DNA from: Methanobacteriota archaeon
Lineage (GTDB): Archaea; Thermoplasmatota; Poseidoniia; Poseidoniales; Poseidoniaceae
DNA: 34,616 nt
Assembly: GCA_002722615.1 (NCBI GenBank)
Contig: PBMQ01000020.1
Coordinates: 26,738-61,353, forward strand
Reading direction: 5' to 3'
Shown here piece after piece: positions 14,980 to 21,235 of this stretch. The position numbers and the translations under genes were made by a program. The notes under the pieces are model-generated. The model saw only the letters and a list, made by a program, of their open reading frames with translations. It was not told the DNA's origin and made no database searches. Within the stretch, counting starts at the first letter, position 1. Each line of letters begins with the position of its first letter.

Positions 14980-16122
14980 ATGCAAAACACAGTAATCAAC
15001 GCAACGATGGCCGACGTGGATAAGATGATCCCCACGATGCTCGCATCACCCCAAGGTTTCCAGCCTCTGGGCCTGATAGGCGCCCCCGCCATGGGTAAAA
15101 CCATGTACTTTCAGACTCGCTTTCGTGAGCATATGGCGAACCACTACGGTGTGCAGGTCGACGATATCGGCATCGTAATCGAGAAGATCGGGCAGGCCGA
15201 AGACGCCGCCGCCGTTAACGGGCTCACCCTGCCCAGCAAGCTGGCAGACGGTACGGTTGCCACTATCAAATCGAAGCCGTCGATATTGGTACGCATCGAG
15301 GCAACCGGCAAAGAGTACGGCGTTCTGCTACTCGACGAGGCCGCTCAGGCTGGCACCCATGTCGTGGGCTCGCTGGGTGACACCTTCAACCGTGCGGAAC
15401 ACAAGGTGGGCGACTGGCCTCTGCCTGAGGGCTGGGTAGTGGTCTTCACCGGCAACCGTGTCGAAGACAAGTCAGGGTCTAGGCAGTTCCCGTTTCACAT
15501 GATCGCAGGCCGTGGCCTTCTCGTTAACTTGTTACAGGATAGAGATGGCTGGGTAGGCTGGGCTCGCGGTGCCGGTATCAACCCGCTGTTTGTCGGATTC
15601 ATTGACGCCGATCTCAACAATGTCGGGTTCGCTGACGCGGTCCCGTCAGAGTATGGACCCTACCTGACGCCCCGCTCAGGTGTTGCCGCCGCCGCTCACC
15701 TTGATGCCTTCATGGCCTCAGAAGAGTTCGATGGCACTGAGATCCCCGCTCACATTATCACCCTGATGGCGATGAATATCGGACAGCGTGCGGCCTCTGC
15801 TCTTAACGAGTACATCAAGACCGCCGACAGCGTCCCCATGGGTCACGAGATCCTTGCTGATCCAGAGGGCGCCATGGTGCCAGACGATACCGGCTTTCAG
15901 CAGTTGGCCGCGAACCGCGCCATGAATGCCATCGTGAGTGAGGCTGACGCTGATGCCGCTCTCACCTATATCGTGCGGTTGCGTCCCGACCTGCAGGTAT
16001 CGTTGGGCACCAAACTGATCCGCCGCTCATCACGAGAAGGCTGGGCTATGGTCTCGCCCATAGCGAACGCCTTCATTCGGAAGTTCTCAGACTTCCTCCC
16101 ACTAGCCGCAGAGGAGCGATAA
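14980..16122 (+). CDS. MoxR-type AAA+ ATPase
   Basis: A 380-residue AAA+ protein. Walker A is GAPAMGKT at 34-41, Walker B VLLLDEAAQA with Asp119-Glu120, and sensor 1 is the Asn of VVVFTGNRVED near 159. An insert between Walker A and B (EKIGQAEDAAAVNGLTLPSK) is typical of the MoxR/RavA/CbbQ branch. The C-terminal part (from about 240) is the helical lid and a further helical region. MoxR ATPases remodel other proteins and usually act with a VWA-domain protein encoded alongside, exactly the arrangement here: the VWA gene follows after two bases. Substrate is unknown. The coding sequence is GC-rich relative to the late genes; the rare Leu codons TTG-TTA at 15529-15534 are part of a TAACTTGTTA motif. 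Confidence 0.88.
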   Translation: MQNTVINATMADVDKMIPTMLASPQGFQPLGLIGAPAMGKTMYFQTRFREHMANHYGVQVDDIGIVIEKIGQAEDAAAVNGLTLPSKLADGTVATIKSKPSILVRIEATGKEYGVLLLDEAAQAGTHVVGSLGDTFNRAEHKVGDWPLPEGWVVVFTGNRVEDKSGSRQFPFHMIAGRGLLVNLLQDRDGWVGWARGAGINPLFVGFIDADLNNVGFADAVPSEYGPYLTPRSGVAAAAHLDAFMASEEFDGTEIPAHIITLMAMNIGQRAASALNEYIKTADSVPMGHEILADPEGAMVPDDTGFQQLAANRAMNAIVSEADADAALTYIVRLRPDLQVSLGTKLIRRSSREGWAMVSPIANAFIRKFSDFLPLAAEER

Positions 16123-16124
16123 GC

Positions 16125-17546
16125 ATGAAAGCTAAAAAGCTATACGCCGCAACGCACGATCTGACCAACAGCCGCAAGCATGTCGCGGCCATGATTATCC
16201 TGAATGCGAAGACGCCGGTCCACTACACCACCCTGCTGGCCACTGAGATCATATGGACCACAGCTATCCCTACCGGTGCCACTGACGGCGTGTGGGTGTA
16301 CATCAACCCTGAGTTTTACCGCGGGTTGGCGACTGACGGTCAGCGTGCATTCCTGCTGGCTCACGAGGTGTCGCACATTATCCTGCGACACCCCCAGCGC
16401 AGTCTGGCCTATCAGAAGCGCGGGTTCTTCCGGCATGGCATGAGGTTCGTGCACCGCATCTACAACAGCGCCGCCGACTATGTGATTGACGCTGACTTGG
16501 TCGCGATGGGGTTTGAGATGATCCCTGAGTGTCTCTATTCAGACAAGTATCAGCGCGATGACGTTGTCGATGCCGTGTACGCGGACATCTACAAGGATCA
16601 GCCCGAAGAGCCTGAGCACGGCGAGCCTGAGGGTGAAGAGGGCGGTTTCCCGTCTCCTGAGTCTGGCAACTCTCAGCCCAATGGGGACGGTGAGGAAACT
16701 GAAGGCGAGCCCAATGGTGCAGGTACTCAGAGCGGTGAGCCTACTGACAACATGTCATCAGGAGAAGGTGACCTGCCCGCACCCGCAGGCCACGACTACC
16801 ACCTCACCCCTGAGTATGAGGGCGATGCCGACGAGCAGGCCGATGCCGCCGCTCAAGACGAGCACGACATCAGCGAGGCGATCGACCGCGGTCTGGATCA
16901 GATGGAAGCTGAGGGCAAGGATACCTCGAAGGTCTCCGACAACGTCAGGGACGGCGGCAACCGCTACCGCTCAGACAAGCAATCCAATGTGGCGTGGAAT
17001 GCTGAACTTGCTGACCGTGTCAGCCGTGTGGGCAGGGGCGAGCGCACCAGCTTCTCCCGCATCAAGGTTCGGCAGTATGCCACTATCGGCGTGATCAGCC
17101 CTGAGACGCTGGGCGAGTTTACCCGCCTGACCGTGATCAGCGATATCTCATCGTCTGTCAGGGACGAGCCCTTCAAGGCCTACCTCAACGAGTTGGCCGC
17201 AATTCAGGACGCGGTCAACCCTATTGAGGGCGTGACCATTCTCTGGACTAACCATCAGGTCGAGCGTGCAGACGAGGCCTACTCTAGCGACGAGCTTCTC
17301 AACATCGAAATGCCATGGAAAGGTGGCGGCACGCGCATGTATGCCGGTCTCGATTGGCTGGATCAGAACGGCGTCGAGTCTGACCTGATCATGGTGTTCA
17401 CTGACGGCGAGTTATACGGCAACGACTGGACCCGTCTGGGCGCTCAAGATGACCTGCTGGTCGTGCTGGACCGCGAGCCTGACCTCTACACCCAGCGTGA
17501 GCTTGTCAGTCACGACATCGACTACATCGTCGCTGAGGCGGCGTAA
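16125..17546 (+). CDS. HEXXH metallopeptidase-like protein with C-terminal VWA domain
   Basis: This 473-residue protein fits the predicted metal-dependent peptidase group with a VWA-like C-terminus (COG3864/DUF2201 type). The N-terminal domain has AFLLAHEVSHIILRH, giving HEVSH at 80-84, then NSAADYVIDADLV, where the Asp may be a third ligand. Residues about 155-250 form an acidic, Gly/Glu/Pro-rich linker. The VWA domain has a full MIDAS: DISSS near 340, the Thr of GGGTRM near 400 and Asp of VFTDGEL near 425. GAGGAG precedes the ATG. With the MoxR-type ATPase just upstream it probably forms an ATP-driven complex acting on a protein target; whether the HEXXH site cleaves peptides is unknown. 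A terminator follows the stop codon at once. Confidence 0.85.
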   Translation: MKAKKLYAATHDLTNSRKHVAAMIILNAKTPVHYTTLLATEIIWTTAIPTGATDGVWVYINPEFYRGLATDGQRAFLLAHEVSHIILRHPQRSLAYQKRGFFRHGMRFVHRIYNSAADYVIDADLVAMGFEMIPECLYSDKYQRDDVVDAVYADIYKDQPEEPEHGEPEGEEGGFPSPESGNSQPNGDGEETEGEPNGAGTQSGEPTDNMSSGEGDLPAPAGHDYHLTPEYEGDADEQADAAAQDEHDISEAIDRGLDQMEAEGKDTSKVSDNVRDGGNRYRSDKQSNVAWNAELADRVSRVGRGERTSFSRIKVRQYATIGVISPETLGEFTRLTVISDISSSVRDEPFKAYLNELAAIQDAVNPIEGVTILWTNHQVERADEAYSSDELLNIEMPWKGGGTRMYAGLDWLDQNGVESDLIMVFTDGELYGNDWTRLGAQDDLLVVLDREPDLYTQRELVSHDIDYIVAEAA

Positions 17547-17547
17547 C

Positions 17548-17565
17548 GGGGGCACTGCCCCCTTT
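17548..17565 (+). terminator. Hairpin terminator after the VWA gene
   Basis: GGGGGC, loop ACT, GCCCCC followed by TTTC begins one base after the stop codon at 17544-17546. The short U-tract suggests partial termination, separating the MoxR/VWA set from the small genes downstream. A TAACAAGTTA motif lies just after it at 17569-17578. Confidence 0.6.
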
Positions 17566-17577
17566 CATTAACAAGTT

Positions 17578-17593
17578 ATCCTGTAGGAGGGAT
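17578..17593 (+). promoter_or_regulatory. Conserved translation-initiation module, copy 3
   Basis: Third identical copy of ATCCTGTAGGAGGGAT, five bases... it ends four bases before the ATG at 17598. Its first base is shared with the last base of a perfect TAACAAGTTA motif. Confidence 0.7.
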
Positions 17594-17597
17594 CGAT

Positions 17598-17822
17598 ATG
17601 CAACGCACCAGAGACTACCGAATCGCCCAGCGCAAGCGAGCACTGGCAAAGGCAAAGCGGATACTGCGTCAGAACTCAATGATTGAGTCCAGCGACGTGG
17701 AATGGCTGGCCCCACGCATGGCCGACAATCTCCGCAACTGCTCCTGCCACTTGTGTCAGGCACCAGAGAAGGCAAAGCCGCGCCTGCGGGTGACCGCCGC
17801 TGATTTACTGGAGGCCGCATGA
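17598..17822 (+). CDS. Small basic protein with a Cys-X-Cys-X2-Cys cluster
   Basis: A 74-residue protein of a recognisable small family: a basic Arg/Lys helix (RDYRIAQRKRALAKAKRILR) followed by the conserved ADNLRNCSCHLCQAPEKAK. The cysteines and histidine (CSCHLC) could bind a metal, and the basic helix could bind RNA or DNA. Family members are scattered through bacteria and phages; no function is established to my knowledge. Its stop overlaps the next start as ATGA, so the two are coupled. The conserved 16-nt leader fixes the start. Confidence 0.65.
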   Translation: MQRTRDYRIAQRKRALAKAKRILRQNSMIESSDVEWLAPRMADNLRNCSCHLCQAPEKAKPRLRVTAADLLEAA

Positions 17823-18190
17823 AGTACAAGGTCACAGTGATTGAGTCATATGAATTGGAGGTCGAGGCCGACTCAGCAGAGGACGCTAAGAACTTCATGA
17901 TGGTCGGACAGCCGTGGGTCAGCGGCAGGCACTCAGAGGTCTGCGGCATCCCACGCCAGACCGGCTACCGCAAAACGGCATACGCCAGCATCCTGCCCCC
18001 AAAGAAACCAGCTGATGATGGGGGCTATCTCGACGTGCTGAATGAGATGGCACGGTACGAGGAATCGGACATGCGTCATGCTCCTAACTTGTTAAAGGAT
18101 TGGTACGGGATCAGCAAGGCCGAAGCGATGCGACTGTTCAACATGTGGATCAGGTCGCTGTCAGACGAAGAACAGCTGAGCCTTTTCTGA
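17819..18190 (+). CDS. Hypothetical early protein, 123 residues
   Basis: The N-terminal 25 residues (YKVTVIESYELEVEADSAED) form a likely beta strand pair and helix of a kind common in small phage proteins. The C-terminal half is helical (ISKAEAMRLFNMWIRSLSDE) and ends in SLF. There is no catalytic motif. Translational coupling with the preceding gene through ATGA indicates shared expression. Within it, 18085-18094 is a perfect TAACTTGTTA encoding Asn-Leu-Leu. Function unknown. Confidence 0.6.
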   Translation: MKYKVTVIESYELEVEADSAEDAKNFMMVGQPWVSGRHSEVCGIPRQTGYRKTAYASILPPKKPADDGGYLDVLNEMARYEESDMRHAPNLLKDWYGISKAEAMRLFNMWIRSLSDEEQLSLF

Positions 18191-18216
18191 GAAATGTCCA
18201 TAGTAGATAAAGAGAT

Positions 18217-18246
18217 TTAGACATAGGCATCAATGCCTGTTATCAT
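18217..18246 (+). promoter_or_regulatory. Possible promoter with internal inverted repeat
   Basis: TTAGAC (18217-18222) and TATCAT (18241-18246) are 18 bases apart, a weak sigma70-like match in the only sizeable gap of this stretch. Between them lies the inverted repeat AGGCAT-CA-ATGCCT (18225-18238), which could be an operator overlapping the promoter. Confidence 0.3.
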
Positions 18247-18254
18247 CACAACGT

Positions 18255-18268
18255 ATCTGTAGGAGGAT
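18255..18268 (+). promoter_or_regulatory. Translation-initiation module, diverged copy 4
   Basis: ATCTGTAGGAGGAT keeps the core TGTAGGAGG of the three identical modules but is shortened, and the ATC/GAT ends can still pair. It lies six bases before the ATG at 18275. Confidence 0.5.
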
Positions 18269-18274
18269 ATCATT

Positions 18275-18544
18275 ATGTTTTGTAGCGAATGCTCGAGATC
18301 AAACGGACATCACCCCAACTGCCCAAACGCAGAGGACATGCCTGAGCCCACCTTCACCGTCTGGCAGGTAGGCAAGGTGCCCGACACAGTGCTCAGGTCC
18401 GAAAGCGCCATGCGAAAAGCCGCCAGAGAACTGGGCTTTGACCCCAGCGTAGTCATCTCAGAGGGCGAGGCAGACATCGTAAGCGAGTGCGGGATCGTGA
18501 CGGGCGGTTGCTACGTCAACGAAGAGGGGCATGAATATGTTTAG
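18275..18544 (+). CDS. Small protein with N-terminal zinc-finger-like motif
   Basis: An 89-residue protein starting MFCSECSRSNGHHPNCPNAE; the C-X2-C then H-H-X2-C arrangement could hold one zinc ion. The rest is a compact alpha/beta domain (SAMRKAARELGFDPSVVISE) ending in an acidic, His-containing tail. TGTAGGAGGAT stands before the ATG. The 3' end overlaps the next gene by 14 bases. I recognise no family; DNA- or protein-binding is only suggested by the cysteine motif. Confidence 0.6.
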   Translation: MFCSECSRSNGHHPNCPNAEDMPEPTFTVWQVGKVPDTVLRSESAMRKAARELGFDPSVVISEGEADIVSECGIVTGGCYVNEEGHEYV

Positions 18545-18767
18545 GCTCCCGAAGAAAAACCCGCTCAACACTGACCGGTTAGTGCGCTCTGCGATCTCAG
18601 GATCTGCCGGTGAGCCATACTGCAATCTTATCCTTGACTCGTTAGGAGTAGAGGATTACAGCCACTGGTCCCTCGACGATATTCACAAGTTCTGGGATGA
18701 CGCTAGCCAGTCTGACCTGACGGTGGCTGAGTTCATCCTGCTGAAGAAGCAGGAGGTAGCGGCATGA
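18531..18767 (+). CDS. Hypothetical protein, 78 residues
   Basis: A small acidic alpha-helical protein (MNMFRLPKKNPLNTDRLVRS; SLDDIHKFWDDASQSDLTVA). Two ATG codons lie six bases apart at 18531 and 18537; GAGGGGC fits the second slightly better and would shorten it by two residues. It overlaps its neighbours on both sides (14 and 4 bases), typical of a packed early operon. No known domain. Confidence 0.6.
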   Translation: MNMFRLPKKNPLNTDRLVRSAISGSAGEPYCNLILDSLGVEDYSHWSLDDIHKFWDDASQSDLTVAEFILLKKQEVAA

Positions 18768-19756
18768 AGCGCCCAGATTCTGACTTGATTCGCCGGTTTA
18801 TTAAGCACAAAGCCTTTAACTCTGTATCTATGACGCTCGAAGGAGTTTTCGAGTTGCCCTACTTCTATCTTTCTTACAAGAAGATGGAGGAATTTGACTT
18901 CACGACTGGCGATGATTTTCCCGACGCAACTGACGGCACACTGTTGGGAAACCCCGTCAAGGTAATTGAAAAAAAGCACAATGGTGTGGATGTGGTTAGG
19001 TCTTACGCGCATAGCGCAGAGTTTGTCTATGACGAGTTTGTATTGTCAGCCAAAACGGAGGTACAGCTAGAACTCCACGACTCTTCTATCCAGACGGCAC
19101 CTGTCAATTACTGGGGCGTTATCAAGGCATCTCACGATCACACGAACTTTGTCGATTCGATTTTATTGTTTATCGAATACCCAGAGGCTCCAAGACAGAT
19201 TGTAATCTGGGAGGGTTGGGCAAAATCAAATGATGGAAAGATAGACATGGTGATGGATCCTGAGTACGAAAAATATATGAGAACGTGGTATCAAAGTCTG
19301 GTTAATGGCGCCTATGCTGTCGAAGGCGGGTTCGACAAGTATATGAGCGGTATTACGAATCAGGCCGCTCAGTGGTATTTGTTTATTTGCAAACTGATGT
19401 CTCATATTAAGTACGGCGACAAGCACGTCGTCGAAGTAACTCCTACTCCTGACAAGTTAGCAAAAGCAAAGCGGAACCCCGTGAACCGCAAGCGTCCGTG
19501 GGCCAAGTCAAGTGGGCCTCATGTCTTGCTGTTGGATCGGATGCCGACAGAAAAGACGGAGTCTACAGGTACGCACGCTAGTCCAAAGCCACACAAGCGG
19601 CGAGGCTACTGGAAAACACTGCGAGACCCACGGTTTCGTCACCACCCGCAGTATCAAAAGCATATTTTTGTGAAGCCCTGTTTTGTGGGCGAAAAACAAG
19701 TCACATACGAAGGCAACATTTACCGGCTCGTCGAGCCACTGGAGGGGGAAGCATGA
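18764..19756 (+). CDS. Conserved phage protein with basic His/Arg-rich C-terminal module, 330 residues
   Basis: The N-terminal two thirds is a globular domain with many aromatic residues (LPYFYLSYKKMEEFDF; VIWEGWAKSNDG). The C-terminal part has a distinctive block: HVLLLDRMPTEKTESTGTHA, then PKPHKRRGYWKTLRDPRFRH and FVKPCFVGEKQV. I have seen this P-H-x-R-R-G-x-W...K-P-C-x-V-G module at the ends of otherwise unrelated phage proteins; it is of unknown function and strongly basic, so nucleic-acid binding is possible. The start overlaps the previous stop (ATGA). Base composition here is lower in GC than the MoxR/VWA genes, suggesting a different history. Confidence 0.65.
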   Translation: MKRPDSDLIRRFIKHKAFNSVSMTLEGVFELPYFYLSYKKMEEFDFTTGDDFPDATDGTLLGNPVKVIEKKHNGVDVVRSYAHSAEFVYDEFVLSAKTEVQLELHDSSIQTAPVNYWGVIKASHDHTNFVDSILLFIEYPEAPRQIVIWEGWAKSNDGKIDMVMDPEYEKYMRTWYQSLVNGAYAVEGGFDKYMSGITNQAAQWYLFICKLMSHIKYGDKHVVEVTPTPDKLAKAKRNPVNRKRPWAKSSGPHVLLLDRMPTEKTESTGTHASPKPHKRRGYWKTLRDPRFRHHPQYQKHIFVKPCFVGEKQVTYEGNIYRLVEPLEGEA

Positions 19757-19905
19757 AAGCTACCTTGTTTATCGTGCTGATTGTACTGGCACTGGGCATA
19801 GTGGGAGAGGATGACTATCAGCAGGAAATTGCTGATGTTCGCCACTACTGCGAAATGGTGGGGTCAGGTGTCTGGCCTGACTTCAACAATAACGTGAACT
19901 GTTAG
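19753..19905 (+). CDS. Small membrane-anchored peptide, 50 residues
   Basis: The ATG lies four bases inside the end of the previous gene, after GGAGGGGGAAGC. The product has an N-terminal hydrophobic helix (TLFIVLIVLALGIVG) followed by EDDYQQEIADVRHYCEMVGS and GVWPDFNNNVNC. The Y-C-x-M-V-x-x-G-V-W-P-D segment recurs in small phage proteins that I know as a conserved but uncharacterised type. It would be a single-pass or secreted peptide with two cysteines. A role at the host membrane, such as superinfection exclusion, is only a guess. Confidence 0.6.
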   Translation: MKATLFIVLIVLALGIVGEDDYQQEIADVRHYCEMVGSGVWPDFNNNVNC

Positions 19906-19914
19906 GAGTAATAC

Positions 19915-20274
19915 ATGGCAAAGTATCGACGCAAAAGCAAAAGATGGTCACCTCGCGAAGACGCGGTGCTCATTTCTGGAATACAGAACGAAAAACCCTA
20001 CGAAGAGATTGGCGGTGAGCTTGGAAGAACAGCCTCCTCCGTCGCCCAAAGAATTTATTCTTTGCGACACAAATCTCTAGCCATCCCGCCGCTGGCCAAG
20101 GCAAAGCCACAAAAAGCGGTAAGGCGGGTAGAGCCTGTCATCAAGGCATCGGAGCCAGAGATCAAAGCTATTGCGGATGACAACCGCATTTGGCTGGCAA
20201 TGGCTAGCGGGGTAACCAGCGCCTTCCTCTCACTTGCCACCCTCGTAGTCATCTTGATTGCCTTGATGACATGA
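19915..20274 (+). CDS. Myb/SANT-like DNA-binding protein with C-terminal membrane helix
   Basis: This 119-residue protein joins two parts. Residues about 10-50 (RWSPREDAVLISGIQNEKPY, then EEIGGELGRTASSVAQRIYS) have the three-helix Myb/SANT-like pattern with the first tryptophan, acidic helix 1 and a recognition helix with R-T-x-x-S-V. Residues about 95-118 (SGVTSAFLSLATLVVILIAL) form a transmembrane helix. A basic Lys/Pro linker joins them. The pairing of a DNA-binding head with a membrane anchor is unusual and suggests tethering of DNA to the membrane or a membrane-linked regulator. TTAGGAGTAATAC precedes the ATG; the stop overlaps the next start. Confidence 0.65.
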   Translation: MAKYRRKSKRWSPREDAVLISGIQNEKPYEEIGGELGRTASSVAQRIYSLRHKSLAIPPLAKAKPQKAVRRVEPVIKASEPEIKAIADDNRIWLAMASGVTSAFLSLATLVVILIALMT

Positions 20275-20435
20275 ATGCATATGACGCATTTGTCTTAGCG
20301 TCTGTTCTTTCGATTGGGGCACCGACAAATCAGCAAGCCAGACAGGCGGCACAGATAGCCAAAAGCATTGCTTTAGAGTTGAGTCCACTGCAAATTCAAA
20401 AGGGCAGAGAGGAGGCTATGAGTGTCATCGGATGA
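20271..20435 (+). CDS. Small helical protein, 54 residues
   Basis: The ATG overlaps the previous stop as ATGA, a strong coding sign. The product (MNAYDAFVLASVLSIGAPTN, then QQARQAAQIAKSIALELSPL and QIQKGREEAMSVIG) is short, Ala/Gln-rich and helical. It is too small to place in a family. Its last codons overlap the GTG start of the next gene. Confidence 0.5.
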   Translation: MNAYDAFVLASVLSIGAPTNQQARQAAQIAKSIALELSPLQIQKGREEAMSVIG

Positions 20436-20604
20436 CGCACAGATAGCTGTGGAAGAGGCTATGTTACAGGCTGAAATTCTGGGCGAGGATGTGGCAATCA
20501 TGTCCGACCTCAGCGTTCAGCGGCTACGAAATACCACGGGCGCCGTGCTGGAGATAGTGCGGTGCCCCGCCCCTTTGAAAAGGCAAGATGGTGCCGTAGA
20601 CTGA
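20422..20604 (+). CDS. Small acidic protein, 60 residues
   Basis: Begins at GTG with GAGGAGG eight bases upstream, inside the end of the preceding small gene. The product opens MSSDDAQIAVEEAMLQAEIL and is acidic and helical in the first half. Its C-terminal third overlaps another short frame at 20562-20675, and one of the two readings of that shared stretch is likely non-functional. Function unknown. Confidence 0.5.
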   Translation: MSSDDAQIAVEEAMLQAEILGEDVAIMSDLSVQRLRNTTGAVLEIVRCPAPLKRQDGAVD

Positions 20605-20675
20605 AGCTAGGGGGACACTCCTACACGGCGTGCGGCGGCGTCGATAGAGTTTACGCATTCCCCCGATCCTTGTGA
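20562..20675 (+). CDS. Small basic Cys-containing protein, 37 residues
   Basis: A short frame starting at GTG with GGAGAT eight bases before it. It encodes PRPFEKARWCRRLKLGGHSY followed by TACGGVDRVYAFPRSL. The product is basic with a compact Gly, Cys, Tyr and Trp pattern that looks selected rather than random, and it fills the gap up to the convergent gene at 20687. It overlaps the preceding gene by 43 bases in another frame. Its existence depends on the non-ATG start and is less secure than its neighbours. Confidence 0.4.
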   Translation: MPRPFEKARWCRRLKLGGHSYTACGGVDRVYAFPRSL

Positions 20676-20686
20676 TTAGCGTACTC

Positions 20687-21166
20687 TCAACCGCCGCTCT
20701 TTAAATGCCTTACCGGATTCTTACCACCGGACATACGCCGCTCAGCAATCCAGCCCAGCCCCTTTTTTAGGGTGAGAAGCCTTTCTTTTGATGCAGAAAT
20801 GTCCCACCCATGGACCACCACCTCCTCGACAAGATACCTAGCATAGTCGCCATATCGCCTACCGACTAGTCTTAAAGTCTTTCCGTACCGCATCAAGGCG
20901 TCAGACGCCATCGAGTCTGGATTTGCATCTCCTGACCCCGCCTCGTACCTGAGGGGCTTGGAAAAGATGCCGGCCTTCACCGCCTGACTCAGAATATACT
21001 CTCCAGCTTGGTGCTCACCCAAGGTCAGTAAACCGTCCATGAGATATCTGTCAATCACATTCTGATCCATGACTTTGGCGCGAGGCATCGTGCCGCCCTC
21101 CACCATGACGGCGTGGCGCTTGTGTATCTCTTTTGTGCCTAAGTCTGTGTGTAACTTGTCAGTCAT
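20687..21166 (-). CDS. Hypothetical protein, possible regulator, 159 residues
   Basis: The product contains VIDRYLMDGLLTLGEHQAGE followed by YILSQAVKAGIFSKP, and a C-terminal helical part (KERLLTLKKGLGWIAERRMS). The phrase with L-T-x-x-x-x-x-A-G resembles the DUF6456-type domain seen in putative phage and alphaproteobacterial regulators, but the match is by eye and weak. It is the last gene of a minus-strand group and has its own good promoter at 21201-21230, plus a 10-bp direct repeat TGTCCCCGGA (21173 and 21192) in the leader. A separately controlled small gene facing the early operon is a reasonable candidate for a regulator. Confidence 0.6.
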   Translation of the reverse strand: MTDKLHTDLGTKEIHKRHAVMVEGGTMPRAKVMDQNVIDRYLMDGLLTLGEHQAGEYILSQAVKAGIFSKPLRYEAGSGDANPDSMASDALMRYGKTLRLVGRRYGDYARYLVEEVVVHGWDISASKERLLTLKKGLGWIAERRMSGGKNPVRHLKSGG

Positions 21167-21200
21167 ACGAAATGTCCCCGGACCCGGAAATTGTCCCCGG

Positions 21201-21230
21201 ATAATAAAAACTCTGCTGAGAACTTGTTAA
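21201..21230 (-). promoter_or_regulatory. Predicted sigma70-type promoter for the 159-residue protein gene
   Basis: On the minus strand TTAACA (21225-21230) and TATTAT (21201-21206) are 18 bases apart, each with five of six consensus matches. The -35 box is part of a TAACAAGTTC copy of the dispersed motif, so a protein bound to the motif would block it. Just downstream are two copies of TGTCCCCGGA on the plus strand, 19 bases apart. Confidence 0.55.
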
Positions 21231-21235
21231 CAGTA

